Shown one piece after another: positions 19,924 to 29,502 of a DNA stretch of 64,000 nucleotides. The DNA is taken from the NCBI GenBank assembly GCA_031216915.1, contig CM062296.1, forward strand, positions 663,835,838-663,899,837. Reading direction: 5' to 3'. A program made the position numbers and the translations under genes. Source of the stretch: Pictodentalium vernedei (lineage: Eukaryota > Mollusca > Scaphopoda > Dentaliida > Dentaliidae). The stretch's first letter is position 1. The number at the start of each line of letters is the position of its first letter. The notes under the pieces are model-generated. The model worked only from the letters and a program-made list of their open reading frames with translations, was not told where the DNA came from and searched no databases.

Positions 19924-20620
19924 CTATCCCTCAAACGTGCATGACATACTACTCACTTTCGCTAGCTCCAATGTGACAAAAAAACCATGGCCACTCACCT
20001 TTGTCTCTACAAAATTGTTTATCCAAGATTTCAGCAAAAAATGGATGGTGTCTCCTGACAGAAAACATTCTATGCCACCTTGTAAATTATTCAAGAAAAT
20101 ATCATTGCCAACACCTGTCAGGTGTACACCATCATCCCGAAAAAACCCTGAAGTGTCAAATGAGAGTTCAGCATGCTGAATTACCCTACCCCCTGATGTA
20201 GCTGCTGCCCTGCGGTCCACTCTGTTCACACGCTTCCTCTTTCTCTCAATGGCACATATATATCCCTGCAACCTTGCCATTTGCGTCGTGGCAAAATGTC
20301 AGACCAGATCAGGGTTGTATTATTGAGTAATTGATGCAATTCGGCAAAATGAGCATCAATTGAAGAACACACTTCCGTTGTTGAGAGAGGTGTCAAATCA
20401 TTGCCTCCCAAATGTATGACTAAATATTGTGGAGGGGGTCTATGAATGAGGATTTTCCGCAATCTTGGTAACAGATCATTCCAACACATTCCACGTTGGC
20501 CGAACCAAAACAATCGGACACCAATTCCTTCAAGTCGTAAATTCTCTGATTACTGCACGTCGATGTGCCCAGTAGATAATGGAGGAGCCCACGAGCCAAA
20601 TATCTGAAATTAATAGGAGT
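19924..20620 (-). pseudogene. SGNH-family hydrolase of the Ngaro-like element, frameshifted
   Basis: In order on the minus strand: SSIIYWAHRRAV (block I with the nucleophile serine, ~20560-20600), FWFGQRGMCWNDLLP, YLVIHLGGNDL (block III, catalytic Asn, in 20226-20513), and DGVHLTGVGNDIFLNNLQ (block V Asp/His, in 19924-20280). Three frames are needed, so the copy is inactive. TTAATTTCAG just before the first block looks like a 3' splice site. SGNH hydrolases are known as an extra gene in Ngaro-type tyrosine-recombinase retrotransposons; their role is unclear. Confidence 0.75.
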
Positions 20621-20725
20621 TTAATAAGAGATAATTTAATGAAAATGTAATATCAGATGCAGTAGCCATGCACACCAAAAGTTAGTTACGGAAACAGATA
20701 AATCAAATTTGTACTGTTCTTGACC

Positions 20726-21640
20726 TTATGAAAGCTGGTCCCTACCACAATTAATTATGCGATCGCATCGTATGTACCTGGAAAAAACATCAGACTTCCA
20801 TCTACCCATTTGTTGGATAATGTGATCAGGGACACCATTCATGGCCAACCTTGTTGCCCCACCAATACGGAATGAGTGAGATTTGAAAAGACTAGTGGGT
20901 ATCCCCAGAAAATGGGGTGCTTTAAGCAGAATGGCAGTGAACTGATATCTAGTCAAAGGTCTACAATCGCTGTGGCAGAAAAGGATTGTTGAGCTACAAG
21001 GGCGGACCTGCAAAAAACTATCTAAAGCCTGAATTGGACATATGCCGGAATCAGATAAGGAAGGAATGAGCACTACTTCCGCGTGACCCGACCTGTTGGA
21101 TTTTGAGGAGCGTAAAGACATTTTTAAAAATCTTGTCGATTGCCGAGTGTAAAAATACAAATCCCTAAATTGCAAAGCTCTAGTAATGGTTATGCCAGGA
21201 GTACTTACTAATTCACCCACCCGAAACAAACCAAAAAATGCCAAAAAATAAACAGCCAGGAACAATGTACTTTCATAAAAATTAGTACAGACCATATTCA
21301 AGGCGGCAGGAAGCCGTCGCAATATGTCAAATGTGATTGGTGCCCTCAGATCTCTGGAGGGATTTAGTCTCCTTAGCCCAAACATCATTTTCTTAATTAA
21401 AAAGGATTGGATTGGATCGGGCAAGTCTCGTATCCAATGGTTGAAGCTGATGCCTGCTAAGTATGTCGTAATTGTGTTAGCGGATAATCCCTTTTCAGCA
21501 AGATATGCAATAAATAAACTAATTTGCTCAACGGGGATAGGCCATACTGAGTGAAAGCCAAAAAGCCTTCTAAAATTTTCAAGTGACTGTAAGCCTAATT
21601 GATATGTAACTTTAGTACTGTCTGCTAAGCTAGCATTCAA
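20726..21640 (-). CDS. Tyrosine recombinase of Ngaro-like retroelement
   Basis: Intact 304 aa frame. The N-terminal SAM-like domain (STKVTYQLGLQSLENF, FIAYLAEKGLSANTITTYLAGI) is followed by the catalytic domain with Arg in FGLFRVGEL, His and Arg in KSHSFRIGGATR, Trp in MGRWKS and Tyr in FSRYIR, i.e. a full R-H-R-W-Y set. In YR retrotransposons this enzyme integrates a circular cDNA without an integrase. The listed start is a TTG; the frame is open further upstream, overlapping the RNase H end by four bases in another frame, so expression by frameshift or coupled initiation is likely. Confidence 0.9.
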   Translation of the reverse strand: MNASLADSTKVTYQLGLQSLENFRRLFGFHSVWPIPVEQISLFIAYLAEKGLSANTITTYLAGISFNHWIRDLPDPIQSFLIKKMMFGLRRLNPSRDLRAPITFDILRRLPAALNMVCTNFYESTLFLAVYFLAFFGLFRVGELVSTPGITITRALQFRDLYFYTRQSTRFLKMSLRSSKSNRSGHAEVVLIPSLSDSGICPIQALDSFLQVRPCSSTILFCHSDCRPLTRYQFTAILLKAPHFLGIPTSLFKSHSFRIGGATRLAMNGVPDHIIQQMGRWKSDVFSRYIRCDRIINCGRDQLS

Positions 21641-22203
21641 TAAACGGTTTGCTGTGTTTTGAAGATCTTGAACAGACTGCCTGGGACTGGTGTTGGTTCC
21701 TTTTCTGCTACTGTCGCTAGTTGATGAAACTTGGTGAGCTGTAAACGGGAAAGGCTATCTGTTAATACATTACTAGAGCCAGCGATATGCTCTGCTCTGA
21801 ACTGAATTTTATTGGTTAAGCAATGCAAAGTAAAAAGACGAACTAACTTCATAACCTCCTCGGAATGGGAGGTTAAGGAGTTCAGTATGTGTACCACCGC
21901 CATGTTATCACTGTGAAATAGAACTTTTTTATTTGTGAAATAATTACCCCAGACCACAACGGCCACTAAGATGGGGAAAAACTCAAGGAGTGTAATGTTT
22001 TTTGTCAGCCCAGCTGTGTGCCATGCCTCCGGCCAAATGCCATAAGCCCATCGACCATGGAAATATGCCCCAAAACCCATCCCAAAACCTGCTGCACTAT
22101 CAGTGTATAATTCCAAGTCTACATCCCAAAACTGGTTAGAAAAGGCTGATATCCCATTATAATGTTTGAGAAAAGTTAACCATATGTGAAGGTCTTCCCG
22201 CAT
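21637..22203 (-). CDS. RNase H domain of Ngaro-like element
   Basis: 188 aa open frame. LELYTDSAAGFGMGFGAYF, LLEFFPILVAVVVWG, VLFHSDNMAVVHILN and AGSSNVLTDSLSRLQ give the D-E-D-D set of a retroelement RNase H. It is the C-terminal half of Pol, separated from RT by a frame break at a G13 run (about 22205-22217). Confidence 0.85.
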   Translation of the reverse strand: MREDLHIWLTFLKHYNGISAFSNQFWDVDLELYTDSAAGFGMGFGAYFHGRWAYGIWPEAWHTAGLTKNITLLEFFPILVAVVVWGNYFTNKKVLFHSDNMAVVHILNSLTSHSEEVMKLVRLFTLHCLTNKIQFRAEHIAGSSNVLTDSLSRLQLTKFHQLATVAEKEPTPVPGSLFKIFKTQQTVY

Positions 22204-23257
22204 GCCCCCCCCCCCCCGTAATGCGTAGATGATGTTGAGGCCTTGAAAGGCCCTTAATAGAATTAATCAACCTACGGCAAAAGGGGCGTCCAGGTTTAAT
22301 TGCACGGCACACAAAATGTAGGATTCCAATAAGTGACTGCATCTGTTTCAGTGTAGCTTTTGGCTTATGTAGCATTTCATTTATTTTAATAAATAGTTCT
22401 TGTACTTTTTGCTAAGGAATTTTGATAACCATGCCATGGGTGTCGATTTCCAAACCTAAAAAAACAAATAACCTGTTGAGGCCCCTCTGTCTTTTCCTCT
22501 GCTACAGCCACCCCCAAAAATGTGCATTCTGCAAAAACACTTCTGCATGGTATACTTACATTCGACAGAATCCTTCGGCCCTCCAAACAAAAAATCAACC
22601 AGATAATGCAAAATATTATTGGACCCAGACAGCCTACGCACACACCACTCCAAACATGTGGAAAACTTTTCAAAAACTGCGCAGGAGATTGAACAGCCCA
22701 TGTGTAGACATTTGTCAAAATAATAGGCATCCTAGAATCGAAAACCAAGTTGGTCAAAGTTCCCTGGCCAAATGGGCAATAATCGAAATGCAGATTTGAT
22801 ATCCGCTTTTCCCAGCAATGCATTAGGACCCAAATCCTGTACCATCGACACAGCGCTATCAAAATTTGTGTAGGCCACGGAGCACAACTTTTCATCAATA
22901 AAAGCATTGACCGAAGCATGCTTGGCATAGGAAAGATGGTGGATTTGCCGAAAATCACCTGGGTGTTTCTTTGGGACAAAGCCGATTGGTGAGACCCGTA
23001 GTGTTGAAATGGGGCGGTCAGTAAATGGACCAGCTATTCGCCCGGCAGCCAGCTCTTTGTGGAGTTTTTTCGCGGACAATTTCAATATTATGGGAAACTG
23101 AAACCAAATTACCTGACTCACTGGTATGGCGCGGACCCTCATATTCCAAAGAAAACCCGGAAGTAAAACCCTTTAGTAAATAATTAGCCATATTTTGGTC
23201 AGGGTATTCCTGTAAACTAAATTTCAAATTTTGTAAGATAATTGGGGAAGAGCCCAA
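22157..23257 (-). pseudogene. Reverse transcriptase of Ngaro-like element, inactive
   Basis: RT blocks are spread over several frames: KLHKELAAGRIAGPF, SPIGFVPKKHPGDFRQIHHLSY and LLGKADIKSAFRLLPI (22732-23142), MGCSISCAVFEKFS and HYLVDFLFGG (22456-22701), VAEEKTEGP (~22490), LKQMQSLIGILHFVCRAI (22157-22375). The frame of the first two segments is interrupted by an in-frame TAG at 22732-22734. The active-site motif reads YLVD instead of Y.DD, so the first of the two adjacent aspartates is lost (codon GTT near 22600). A frameshift near 23110, others near 22520 and 22390, and the G13 run add to this. Confidence 0.8.
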
Positions 23258-23258
23258 G

Positions 23259-24300
23259 TTAAACTTTCCGCTGCCGGGAACCGTCCTTGAAAAAACCGGT
23301 CGACAAACTTTGCTTTCGAAAGGACTGACAAGTTAATACAGAATGGTTCTTGCCAGAATTCTGGCATATGTGTGCAAAACGACAGGGATTCCATTTACAT
23401 CCCCCTGCTTTATTGTAGGAAAAACAGACGGCTTGCCTTTTGGAGGCAGAGGTGATGGAACTTGAACTTACACTGGTCATGCTGGTGGGAGCAGACACTG
23501 GTACCTTAGGCACCATTATCTGCAGCCATAAATTAGGAATGATAGTGCCCCATGCCTGTAAATTGATGGATTGGCGCATCCGAAATTGTTCATCATATGT
23601 TCTCCAACAGAAATCGCCAAATCTATTAGCCGCATCTCTGATAATCTGCATATATTTTAGCAGTTCAAATATATTTGCCGGTCTCTGATGGGCATAAATA
23701 TAAATGAAGATTATAAAAGCATCAGACCATTTTGCTATGGATGGAATTTTGTCCTTCATCGGCTTAGGTTTAACTTCAATGGCGCCTTGTTCATTTAAAA
23801 TCAAAGTGTTGCCACCCACCAACTCACTGAGTTCCGAGTTACCCTTCAACAGAAGTGTCAGGTTAATATATTGGTTGGTCCATATTTTTTGTTTGATACA
23901 GCCAGGAACGTGTGCAGACACATCGTCATCTGGCAAGTGGAATAAAGGGGCATTAAAACCAAAATTGTCCGGAGAAGCTGAACTATTGTTATTACTGTCC
24001 GTCGGAGCTGGTTTCGACGACCCAGTTGAAGTTTGGTGTCTCTCAATCTCGGTATTTATGGGGTCGTCCCACACATTGAGCAAAAACTCGTCGGTATTAC
24101 TCGCAGTCTTTCCCTTTGCTTGAGAATGGGAGGACATGTCCCCTTGGGACACATCTTCCATCGTGTCACGTTCCGGCACGATTCTTGTTGCCGAGCCCAC
24201 GCCATTTCGATTTCGTGTGTTTTGACTTTGTTGTCTTGTAGTTTTTGTCGTCGAAGCTTTCCTGTTCTTTACTGCCTTCGGCGTCGATCTCGCATACTGC
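23259..24300 (-). CDS. Gag-like protein of Ngaro-like element
   Basis: The frame is open from about 24300 to the stop at 23259; the usual ATG would be at 24200 or a non-AUG upstream. The basic N-terminus (STPKAVKNRKASTTKTT) precedes an acidic linker, a folded middle (WTNQYINLTLLLKGNSEL, IAKWSDAFIIFIYIYAHQRP, DEQFRMRQS) and a C-terminal cysteine/histidine knuckle: CFSYNKAGGCKWNPCRFAHIC, as in Gag proteins of DIRS/Ngaro elements. GTTTCTCCAACTCGCAG just upstream resembles a 3' splice site. It overlaps no other gene and is followed by RT. Confidence 0.7.
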
Positions 24301-24529
24301 GAGTTGGAGAAACCAAATTAAAATGATGTTCTCCGCTTTGAAAACAGGCAGTGATGACGTAGGAAAAGACTGGGCCTCGCTCTGGGACAGGTAAAAGTTA
24401 TCTTTTGTGGTTAAAGGGAAGTAATCCTGTTTTCCATCACTGCACAGAAGAAATAAGAAATTCAACGCAAGCATTATCACGCAGCTGGTTGGGCCACCAA
24501 AAAGCGCTGTGAACCTGATATAAAAGGAT

Positions 24530-24655
24530 TTATTCATCAAAACTAAATCGCAATAGTTTACTCTTAGTTTTCTCTGAGATATGATGAGAATCACTTTCTC
24601 AGAATCTCGTCTGGTTAAAAACTGTCAACTGGTCTCAACTCAATGAATGTGTGTG
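24530..24655 (-). promoter_or_regulatory. LINE A 5' end, distal part of the leader
   Basis: On the minus strand TTCATTGAGTTGAG, CAGACGAGATTCTGAGAAAGTGATT and ATCATATCTCAGA align with the LINE B leader at 40268-40350, which directly abuts the preceding tail. It marks the head of LINE A. Jockey-type LINEs carry an internal promoter here; none is proven. Confidence 0.6.
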
Positions 24656-24699
24656 TCGAAGTGAAGTCTAGGGTAGCCTTCAGTATAATGATCCCGAAT

Positions 24700-24828
24700 G
24701 GAATGGTTTAACGCGCCGAAGGCGCGCAGGGACGGTATGGGGAACAAGCCCCTTTCGACCCTCAGTGACTGTAAATGACTAATTTCCACATGTCTACTCG
24801 TGTTGAAGGAGGAGTAGCCTTCCAAATT
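24700..24828 (-). repeat. Tail-only stub between U3 and LINE A (tail copy 4)
   Basis: A severely 5'-truncated member: only ~65 bp of 3' UTR (CTCCTTCAACACGAGTAGACATGTGG on the minus strand) plus the two-hairpin tail at 24700-24763. Its downstream junction reads CATTCCATTCGGGATCATTATACTGAAGGCTACCC before the LINE A head. Confidence 0.8.
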
Positions 24829-24892
24829 AAATGGTTTTGCGCGCCGAAGGCGCGCAGGGACGATTTGGGGAGCAAGCCCCTTTCGACCCTCA
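24829..24892 (-). repeat. Shared two-hairpin 3' tail, copy 5 (U3)
   Basis: Tail of unit U3, with intact GC/TTCG and GGGG/CCCC hairpins; the junction to the next stub is ATTTGGAAGGCTACTCC. Confidence 0.85.
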
Positions 24893-24949
24893 TTAGCTGT
24901 AGAATTTGAAAGTGTCAGACCGTGGTAAAGGAGGAGAAGTTGTGGGTTG

Positions 24950-25762
24950 TTAGCGGCGCTTGTGTCTTTTCAGCTTCTTTTTCAGAGGTGGAGGTTTGGA
25001 AGGAGAGACAGTGGTAGTTGGTGTTGTTGGTGGGCTGCCTGATGGTGGTTGCTGAGTTTTGTAGGGTCTGGTCCTAGCCGAGTCTGGAGTGGTTGTGGGT
25101 GATTGCTGAGTCTTTTGTTGTTGTAGATTTCTGGCGTCTATTAGTTTTTTGGTTTCTTCGACCTTTTGCATGAATAATTCGTATTGCCTGTCCATCTGTT
25201 GTCTGTGAAGGTCCCCTTGTATCTCGTGTTCCCGTACGATGTTCTCTATCCTGTCGTCCGCGTCCTGGCATTCTGGTTTAGAAGGAAGAGGCGAGTGGGG
25301 GCCAGGAAGAGGCGAGAGGGCAGCTTCCATTTCCACCTCAGTCTCCACAGACTCTTCCACATCCGACAATACCGACTGGGAAGCCGGCATTTGGATGGGG
25401 CTGTTTGTGGGAGTTGGAGGGGAAGTGGTGGCCGCCTCTGGCTCTTTCTTTTCCTCACCTTTCTCTTTCTTCATCTCCAAGAATGCCTCCAAGCGTCGGG
25501 AATCCCTCCGCTTGGTGGACGGGCTCTTCTTTCTTCTCTTTCTCTTTTCAGGGCCTCCTTCCCTCTTCGGGTGAGGACCAGTGCGAGAGGAGGTCCTCTC
25601 AACAAAGGTACTACCTCTCCCCGAGGAGGGCGGTGATATTTTCTCTTCTTCAAATTCCAAAGACAGGTGGACTCTCGTTCCTATCTCCTGGACAGTCCAG
25701 GTGATAGGACGAGAGACCCCTAAGGCTGAAATAGTCTTCAACAATCTATCCGGTATTTCCAT
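24950..25762 (-). CDS. U3: intact gag-like protein of an RT-less retroelement unit
   Basis: The best-preserved family member: 270 aa, ATG at 25762. Residues 1-35 hold a conserved module (LLKTISALGVSRPITWTVQE, VHLSLEF), residues ~40-60 SSGRGSTFVER and RTGPHPK, ~70-95 KSPSTKRRDSRRLEAFLEMKK. A Glu/Pro-rich middle (MPASQSVLSDVEESVETE) follows, then a predicted helix (DRQYELFMQKVEETKKLIDAR), a TTTPDSARTRPYKTQQPPSG linker and a basic KKKLKRHKRR end resembling a nuclear localisation signal. A 5' hairpin lies near 25765-25790. No enzymatic motif is seen. It resembles gag-like ORF1 proteins; function is inferred. Confidence 0.7.
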   Translation of the reverse strand: MEIPDRLLKTISALGVSRPITWTVQEIGTRVHLSLEFEEEKISPPSSGRGSTFVERTSSRTGPHPKREGGPEKRKRRKKSPSTKRRDSRRLEAFLEMKKEKGEEKKEPEAATTSPPTPTNSPIQMPASQSVLSDVEESVETEVEMEAALSPLPGPHSPLPSKPECQDADDRIENIVREHEIQGDLHRQQMDRQYELFMQKVEETKKLIDARNLQQQKTQQSPTTTPDSARTRPYKTQQPPSGSPPTTPTTTVSPSKPPPLKKKLKRHKRR

Positions 25763-25819
25763 GATTGGATGTTCGCTCTCTGAAATCAGAGGTGCGAATG
25801 GTAATGGCCTTCCCGAATG

Positions 25820-25882
25820 GAATGGTTTAACGCGCCGAAGGCGCGCATGGACGGTATGGGGAACAAGCCCCTTTCGACCCTC
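25820..25882 (-). repeat. Shared two-hairpin 3' tail, copy 6 (LINE C)
   Basis: 3' end of LINE C, immediately followed on the minus strand by the 5' head of U3. Confidence 0.85.
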
Positions 25883-27178
25883 GTTGACTGTAAATGACTA
25901 ATTTCCACATGTCTACTGGTGTTGAAGGAGGAACAGGTTCAGGTACTCGGCAGGTGTCACCGGTTGCGGCGTCGTGATGGTCTCTGACTGATGTCGGCTG
26001 AACCCTCGGGTGAGGACCGGTGTGAGAGATTGGGTCCTCTCACAAAGGTACTACCTCTCCCCGAGGGTGCAGTCGGTCTGGATTTTCAGGCAAGTATAGT
26101 CTGCCACTTCGGAGATGATATTGAGTGATGGCCATCACTGGCAAGTATAATCTGCCTCAGGCTGTCTCTGTTAGATAGGATGTCTTTTGAAGGAAACAAC
26201 AACGACCCCTTTCGGGGACCACCAAGAAGAAGACCCGAACTTCCCTGGTTCAGGGGCAGGCCTGCATTGTAATCCTATTGGGTTGGGACAAAAAGATGCG
26301 CAATGCGCTTACAAAAAGGGGCAGAGGCGGGACGCAGGACCAGCGCTCGCCTCCCTTAAAGTGGTTGACCACTTTTAGGGATGGAGCGGAGGATGTTCAG
26401 GAACCGTGGGGGTGACTGTTTCCATAACGGTTAGACTGTCTGTAGCGGTTATTGGGGTGCTGGTAAAAAAAAACATCTTCTGTGTACCTGCTTAAAGGAA
26501 GAAGGTAGAATTAGTTTTCATTAGAATATGTAAATTGTAAAGATAAAAGTAGCACCTCTTTAGTTGCGTGTCCTTGTGGTATCTGCTGTGTATGTGGGGG
26601 AGAATATGAAATGCACGAATCTTTACATTCGTAAGAGCAGTAACATACTCTCGCGCTTGGGACCCAGCCCCCCCCCCCCCCCCCCCCCCGTGTGGTATCG
26701 TGCAGTGTGCTTGTCGCTATGGGGGAGAGTATGGAATGCACGAATCTTTACATTCGTAAGAACAGTAACATACTCTCGTGCTTGGAACCCAGCCCCCCCC
26801 CCCCCCCCCCCCCTTGTGGTATTCTGCTGTGTGTGTGTGTGCTTGTCGCTATGGGGGAGAGTATGAAATGCACGAATCTTTACATTCGTAAGAGCAGTAA
26901 CATACTCTCGTGCTTGGGACCCCAATCGTTCCCTATTTATTATTTAGTTTTTATAACAGTATTTAATCCTGATGTAACTTTTAGTTGAGTCGGTGAGGGC
27001 AGCCCTTTCTGGCCACAGTTGAGCTGTTTTTCTGCCTGTTTATTCACATTCTCATTCCCTATTTATTTAGTTTTTAACAATATTTAATCCTGATGAAATT
27101 TTACTTGAGTCGGTGAAGGCAGCCCTTTCTGGTAGAAGGCCACAGTTAAGCTGCTTTTCTGCCTGTTGGTTTGCCTTG
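25883..27178 (-). repeat. LINE C 3' UTR with palindromes and ~125 bp tandem repeats
   Basis: The 25883-26540 part is the hairpin-rich block (CCTCGGGGAGAGGTAGTACC pairing region, GTTGACCAC). 26575-26930 holds three ~125 bp repeats with GAATGCACGAATCTTTACATTCG hairpin-like sequences, two of them broken by C20 runs (26670-26689; 26793-26812). 26950-27175 has a duplicated GAGTCGGTGAAGGCAGCCCTTTCTGG segment. Confidence 0.7.
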
Positions 27179-28560
27179 TCATTCCCTGGTTTTTATTCGA
27201 GCGGTCTTAGTTTGGTTGCAATTTTGGGGTTTTTGTCGGCTTTCGCAAATGGTTCCAAGTTCGGAGATTAGTTCGCTGTCGGCTAACCGGCCATGATTTT
27301 TCGCGGCCAGGGTGGCTAGGCGGTCTTTAATAGTGGGGATATCGGCCCTGTCGTGGAGTGTTTTGATGGGTGTGTCCCATGGGGCGCGGAGGGCCACTCT
27401 AAGCGCGTGATTTTGGACCTTCTGGAGTTTTCCCATATTAGTTTGATTGAGGTCAGTTAGTATGATTGCACCGTATTCGAGTACTGGGCGCACAAAGGCT
27501 TTGTATAGTTTGAGTAGGGTGGACTGGTTGGCTCCCCATGAAGTTCCCTTTAGCATTTTTAATAAGTTAATGCGTTTGGTGGCTTTTTTCGCCATGTCGT
27601 CGGTGTGTTTGTTAAAGGACAATTTTTGATCAATGGAGATGCCCAGGAATTTCGCCTCTTTGCATTCTGGGAGGGTGTTATCCATAAGTTTTAGGTCAAA
27701 ATCACGTTTATTTTTCTTGCAGGTAAAGGCGATTCGTTGGGTTTTATTGGCGTTTAGCTCAATTCTCCATTTGGCACACCATTGTTCTCGGTCGTTGAGA
27801 GCGCGTTGCAGGGGTTTTTGGAGCAGATTGGCCGTATTGTTAGAGTCCCAGAGGCCCTTATCGTCCGCGAATTGGGAGACTTGAACACGATCCTCGGAGA
27901 AGTTAAGGTCATTTACATAGAAGATGTAAAGGAGGGGGCTTAGGACGGATCCTTGGGAGGTGCCTGCTTCGAGGGGGACACTGTCAGACATTTCATTGTT
28001 CACTCTGACTTTAATTTCGCGATCACTAAGGAAAGAGGACAGTAATCTGAGCAATTTCTTGGGGAGTTTCATTTTTGATAATTTGTAGCGCATTCCATTG
28101 TGCCAGACGGAGTCAAATGCTTTTTCCACGTCTAACAGGACTGCCGCGCCTATTTGCTGATTGTTGATAGCGGTTTTCATTTGGGTGACTAGTCGGTAGA
28201 CATGTTCGATGCCTTCTTTCCGGTTTCTATAGGCTCTTTGCCATTTATGGAAAAAATCGATGTCTTCAAGGTGCCCCCTGAACCGATTGGTAAGGATTCG
28301 TTCGAATGTCTTACCAATGCAGCTGAGGAGGCTGATTGGGCGGTAGCTGGTTGGATCGGAGGGGTCCTTGTCAGACTTTGGTATCATGACACCGATGGCT
28401 TTTTTCCAACATTTAGGAAAGTAGCCATGGGTGAGGCATGCGTTAAACAGTTTGTTTAGTTTTTCGATTAGGGAGTTTGGGCTTTGTTTTAGAATTTTGT
28501 AGCTTACTTCGTCTTCGCCGGGTGAGGAGGAATTTTTGCATTTTTTATGACGTTGATGAT
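27179..28560 (-). CDS. LINE C reverse transcriptase region
   Basis: A 402 aa open frame (27179-28387) with all core RT blocks: YRPISLLSCIGKTFERI, LLDVEKAFDSVWH, AGTSQGSVLSPLLYIFYVNDL, SQFADDKGLW (catalytic FADD), WCAKWRIELNANKTQ, then EAKFLGISIDQKLSFNKHT and the C-terminal RPVLEYGAIILTDLNQ. No RNase H follows. The blocks resemble the Jockey/CR1 group of LINEs. The frame continues upstream only after a break near 28400-28560, so ORF2 as a whole is interrupted, though this is the best RT core among the copies. Confidence 0.85.
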
Positions 28561-29430
28561 TTCGTCATTGGTGATGGGGGTGACGAAGTCATCGTCACGT
28601 CATCCCCGTCCTCTGGCTCATTATCGAATTTGGGGTCACGGTAGATTTCAGGGTGTTCATTGATGATGTCATCGATCGCGTTAATGGCGGCATCATCATT
28701 GCCTGTGCCTTGATATGGGCGATGCGTTTTTCTTAGAAGGTCGGCAAAAGTGTCGGCCTTGTCTTTGTCGGTGCGCGTGAAGGAACCGTCTTCCTTTTTA
28801 AGAAGTTTGGCAGCGGCTTTGGCGCCCTTGTTTTTTGCCCAGTTAGGATTTTGAAAGAGTCCCAGAATTTTTTGGCATCTTGGATCCCGTTTAGATTGTC
28901 TGTTGCCTTTTCCCAGTTGGCTTGTTTTTCAGCTTTGAGGGCTTCCTTGACTTCGCCATGAAGGCGGTTATATGTTTTTTTGAGGTCAGCTTTCTTGCCG
29001 GGGTCAGTTTCGGTTTTAAGAGCGCGAAGAGCTTTCCGTTTGGTTTTGATTAGTGACAGTGTGTCGCCCGAGATAGTATTTCTCCAGGGGCGCACTTCTT
29101 CATTTGGGCATATTTCATTCAGGGTTGAGTTAATGATTTTCTCTATGCCCTCACATTGGGTTTCGAGTTCCGCTGCGTTGGATGGGGGAAGGGTGTTTGT
29201 GAGTTTGACATCGATGATGTCGCGGTAAAGATTCCAATTAATTTTTCTAAAATTTCTGCGGAGAGTGGTGGGTGGGGGGGGGGGGGGGGTACCTGAGTGG
29301 GCCGTTACCTAGCTGCAGCGAGGCATGGACCGGGAGGTGATCGCTGCCTAAGTCATCATCGCCGACCCAGTGGTCATCGATGTGGTTTATCAGGGAGTCA
29401 CTGGCGATAATTAGATCGAGGATATTAGAT
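28561..29430 (-). pseudogene. LINE C ORF2 endonuclease/RT linker, 5'-truncated
   Basis: 28733-29095 reads LSLIKTKRKALRALKTETD...GIQDAKKFWDSFKILTG; further upstream blocks continue to DHWVGDDDLGSDH near 29350 and IIASDSLI. A G14 run at about 29275-29289 sits where LINE A also has a long G run. The copy starts at about 29430 inside the endonuclease domain, directly after the tail of LINE D. Confidence 0.7.
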
Positions 29431-29439
29431 GAACGAAAT

Positions 29440-29502
29440 GATGATTTCGCGCGCCGAAGGCGCGTAGGGACGGTATGGGGGACAAGCCCCTTTCGACCCT
29501 CT
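29440..29502 (-). repeat. Shared two-hairpin 3' tail, copy 7 (LINE D)
   Basis: 3' end of LINE D; on the minus strand the tail is followed by ATCATCATTTCGTTCATCTAATATCC and then LINE C starts inside its endonuclease region. Confidence 0.85.

Larger units (their letters stand above)
17741..24555 (-). mobile_element. Insertion carrying an Ngaro-like YR retrotransposon
   Basis: Gag, RT, RNase H, tyrosine recombinase and SGNH hydrolase lie in this order on the minus strand; no methyltransferase and no integrase are seen, which favours Ngaro over DIRS1. LINE A 5' UTR sequence occurs on both sides (24530-24655 and 17645-17740), so everything between was inserted there, possibly as one element with the tandem repeats as its 3' part. 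I could not find split direct repeats, so the exact ends are uncertain. Confidence 0.55.

Noticed and set aside
22386-22979. A 197-codon frame on the minus strand
   Set aside because: Only its last ~45 codons are in the RT frame; the rest is an out-of-phase reading of the RT blocks found in the neighbouring frame.
24166-24594. A 142-codon frame upstream of the YR-element Gag
   Set aside because: It runs from LINE leader sequence into the insertion and overlaps the Gag frame out of phase, so it cannot be a real gene of either element.
25184-25704. Long antisense frames over U3 (and similar over U4, U5, U7)
   Set aside because: They are complementary-strand readings of the purine-rich Lys/Glu codons of the gag-like proteins; no conserved motif.
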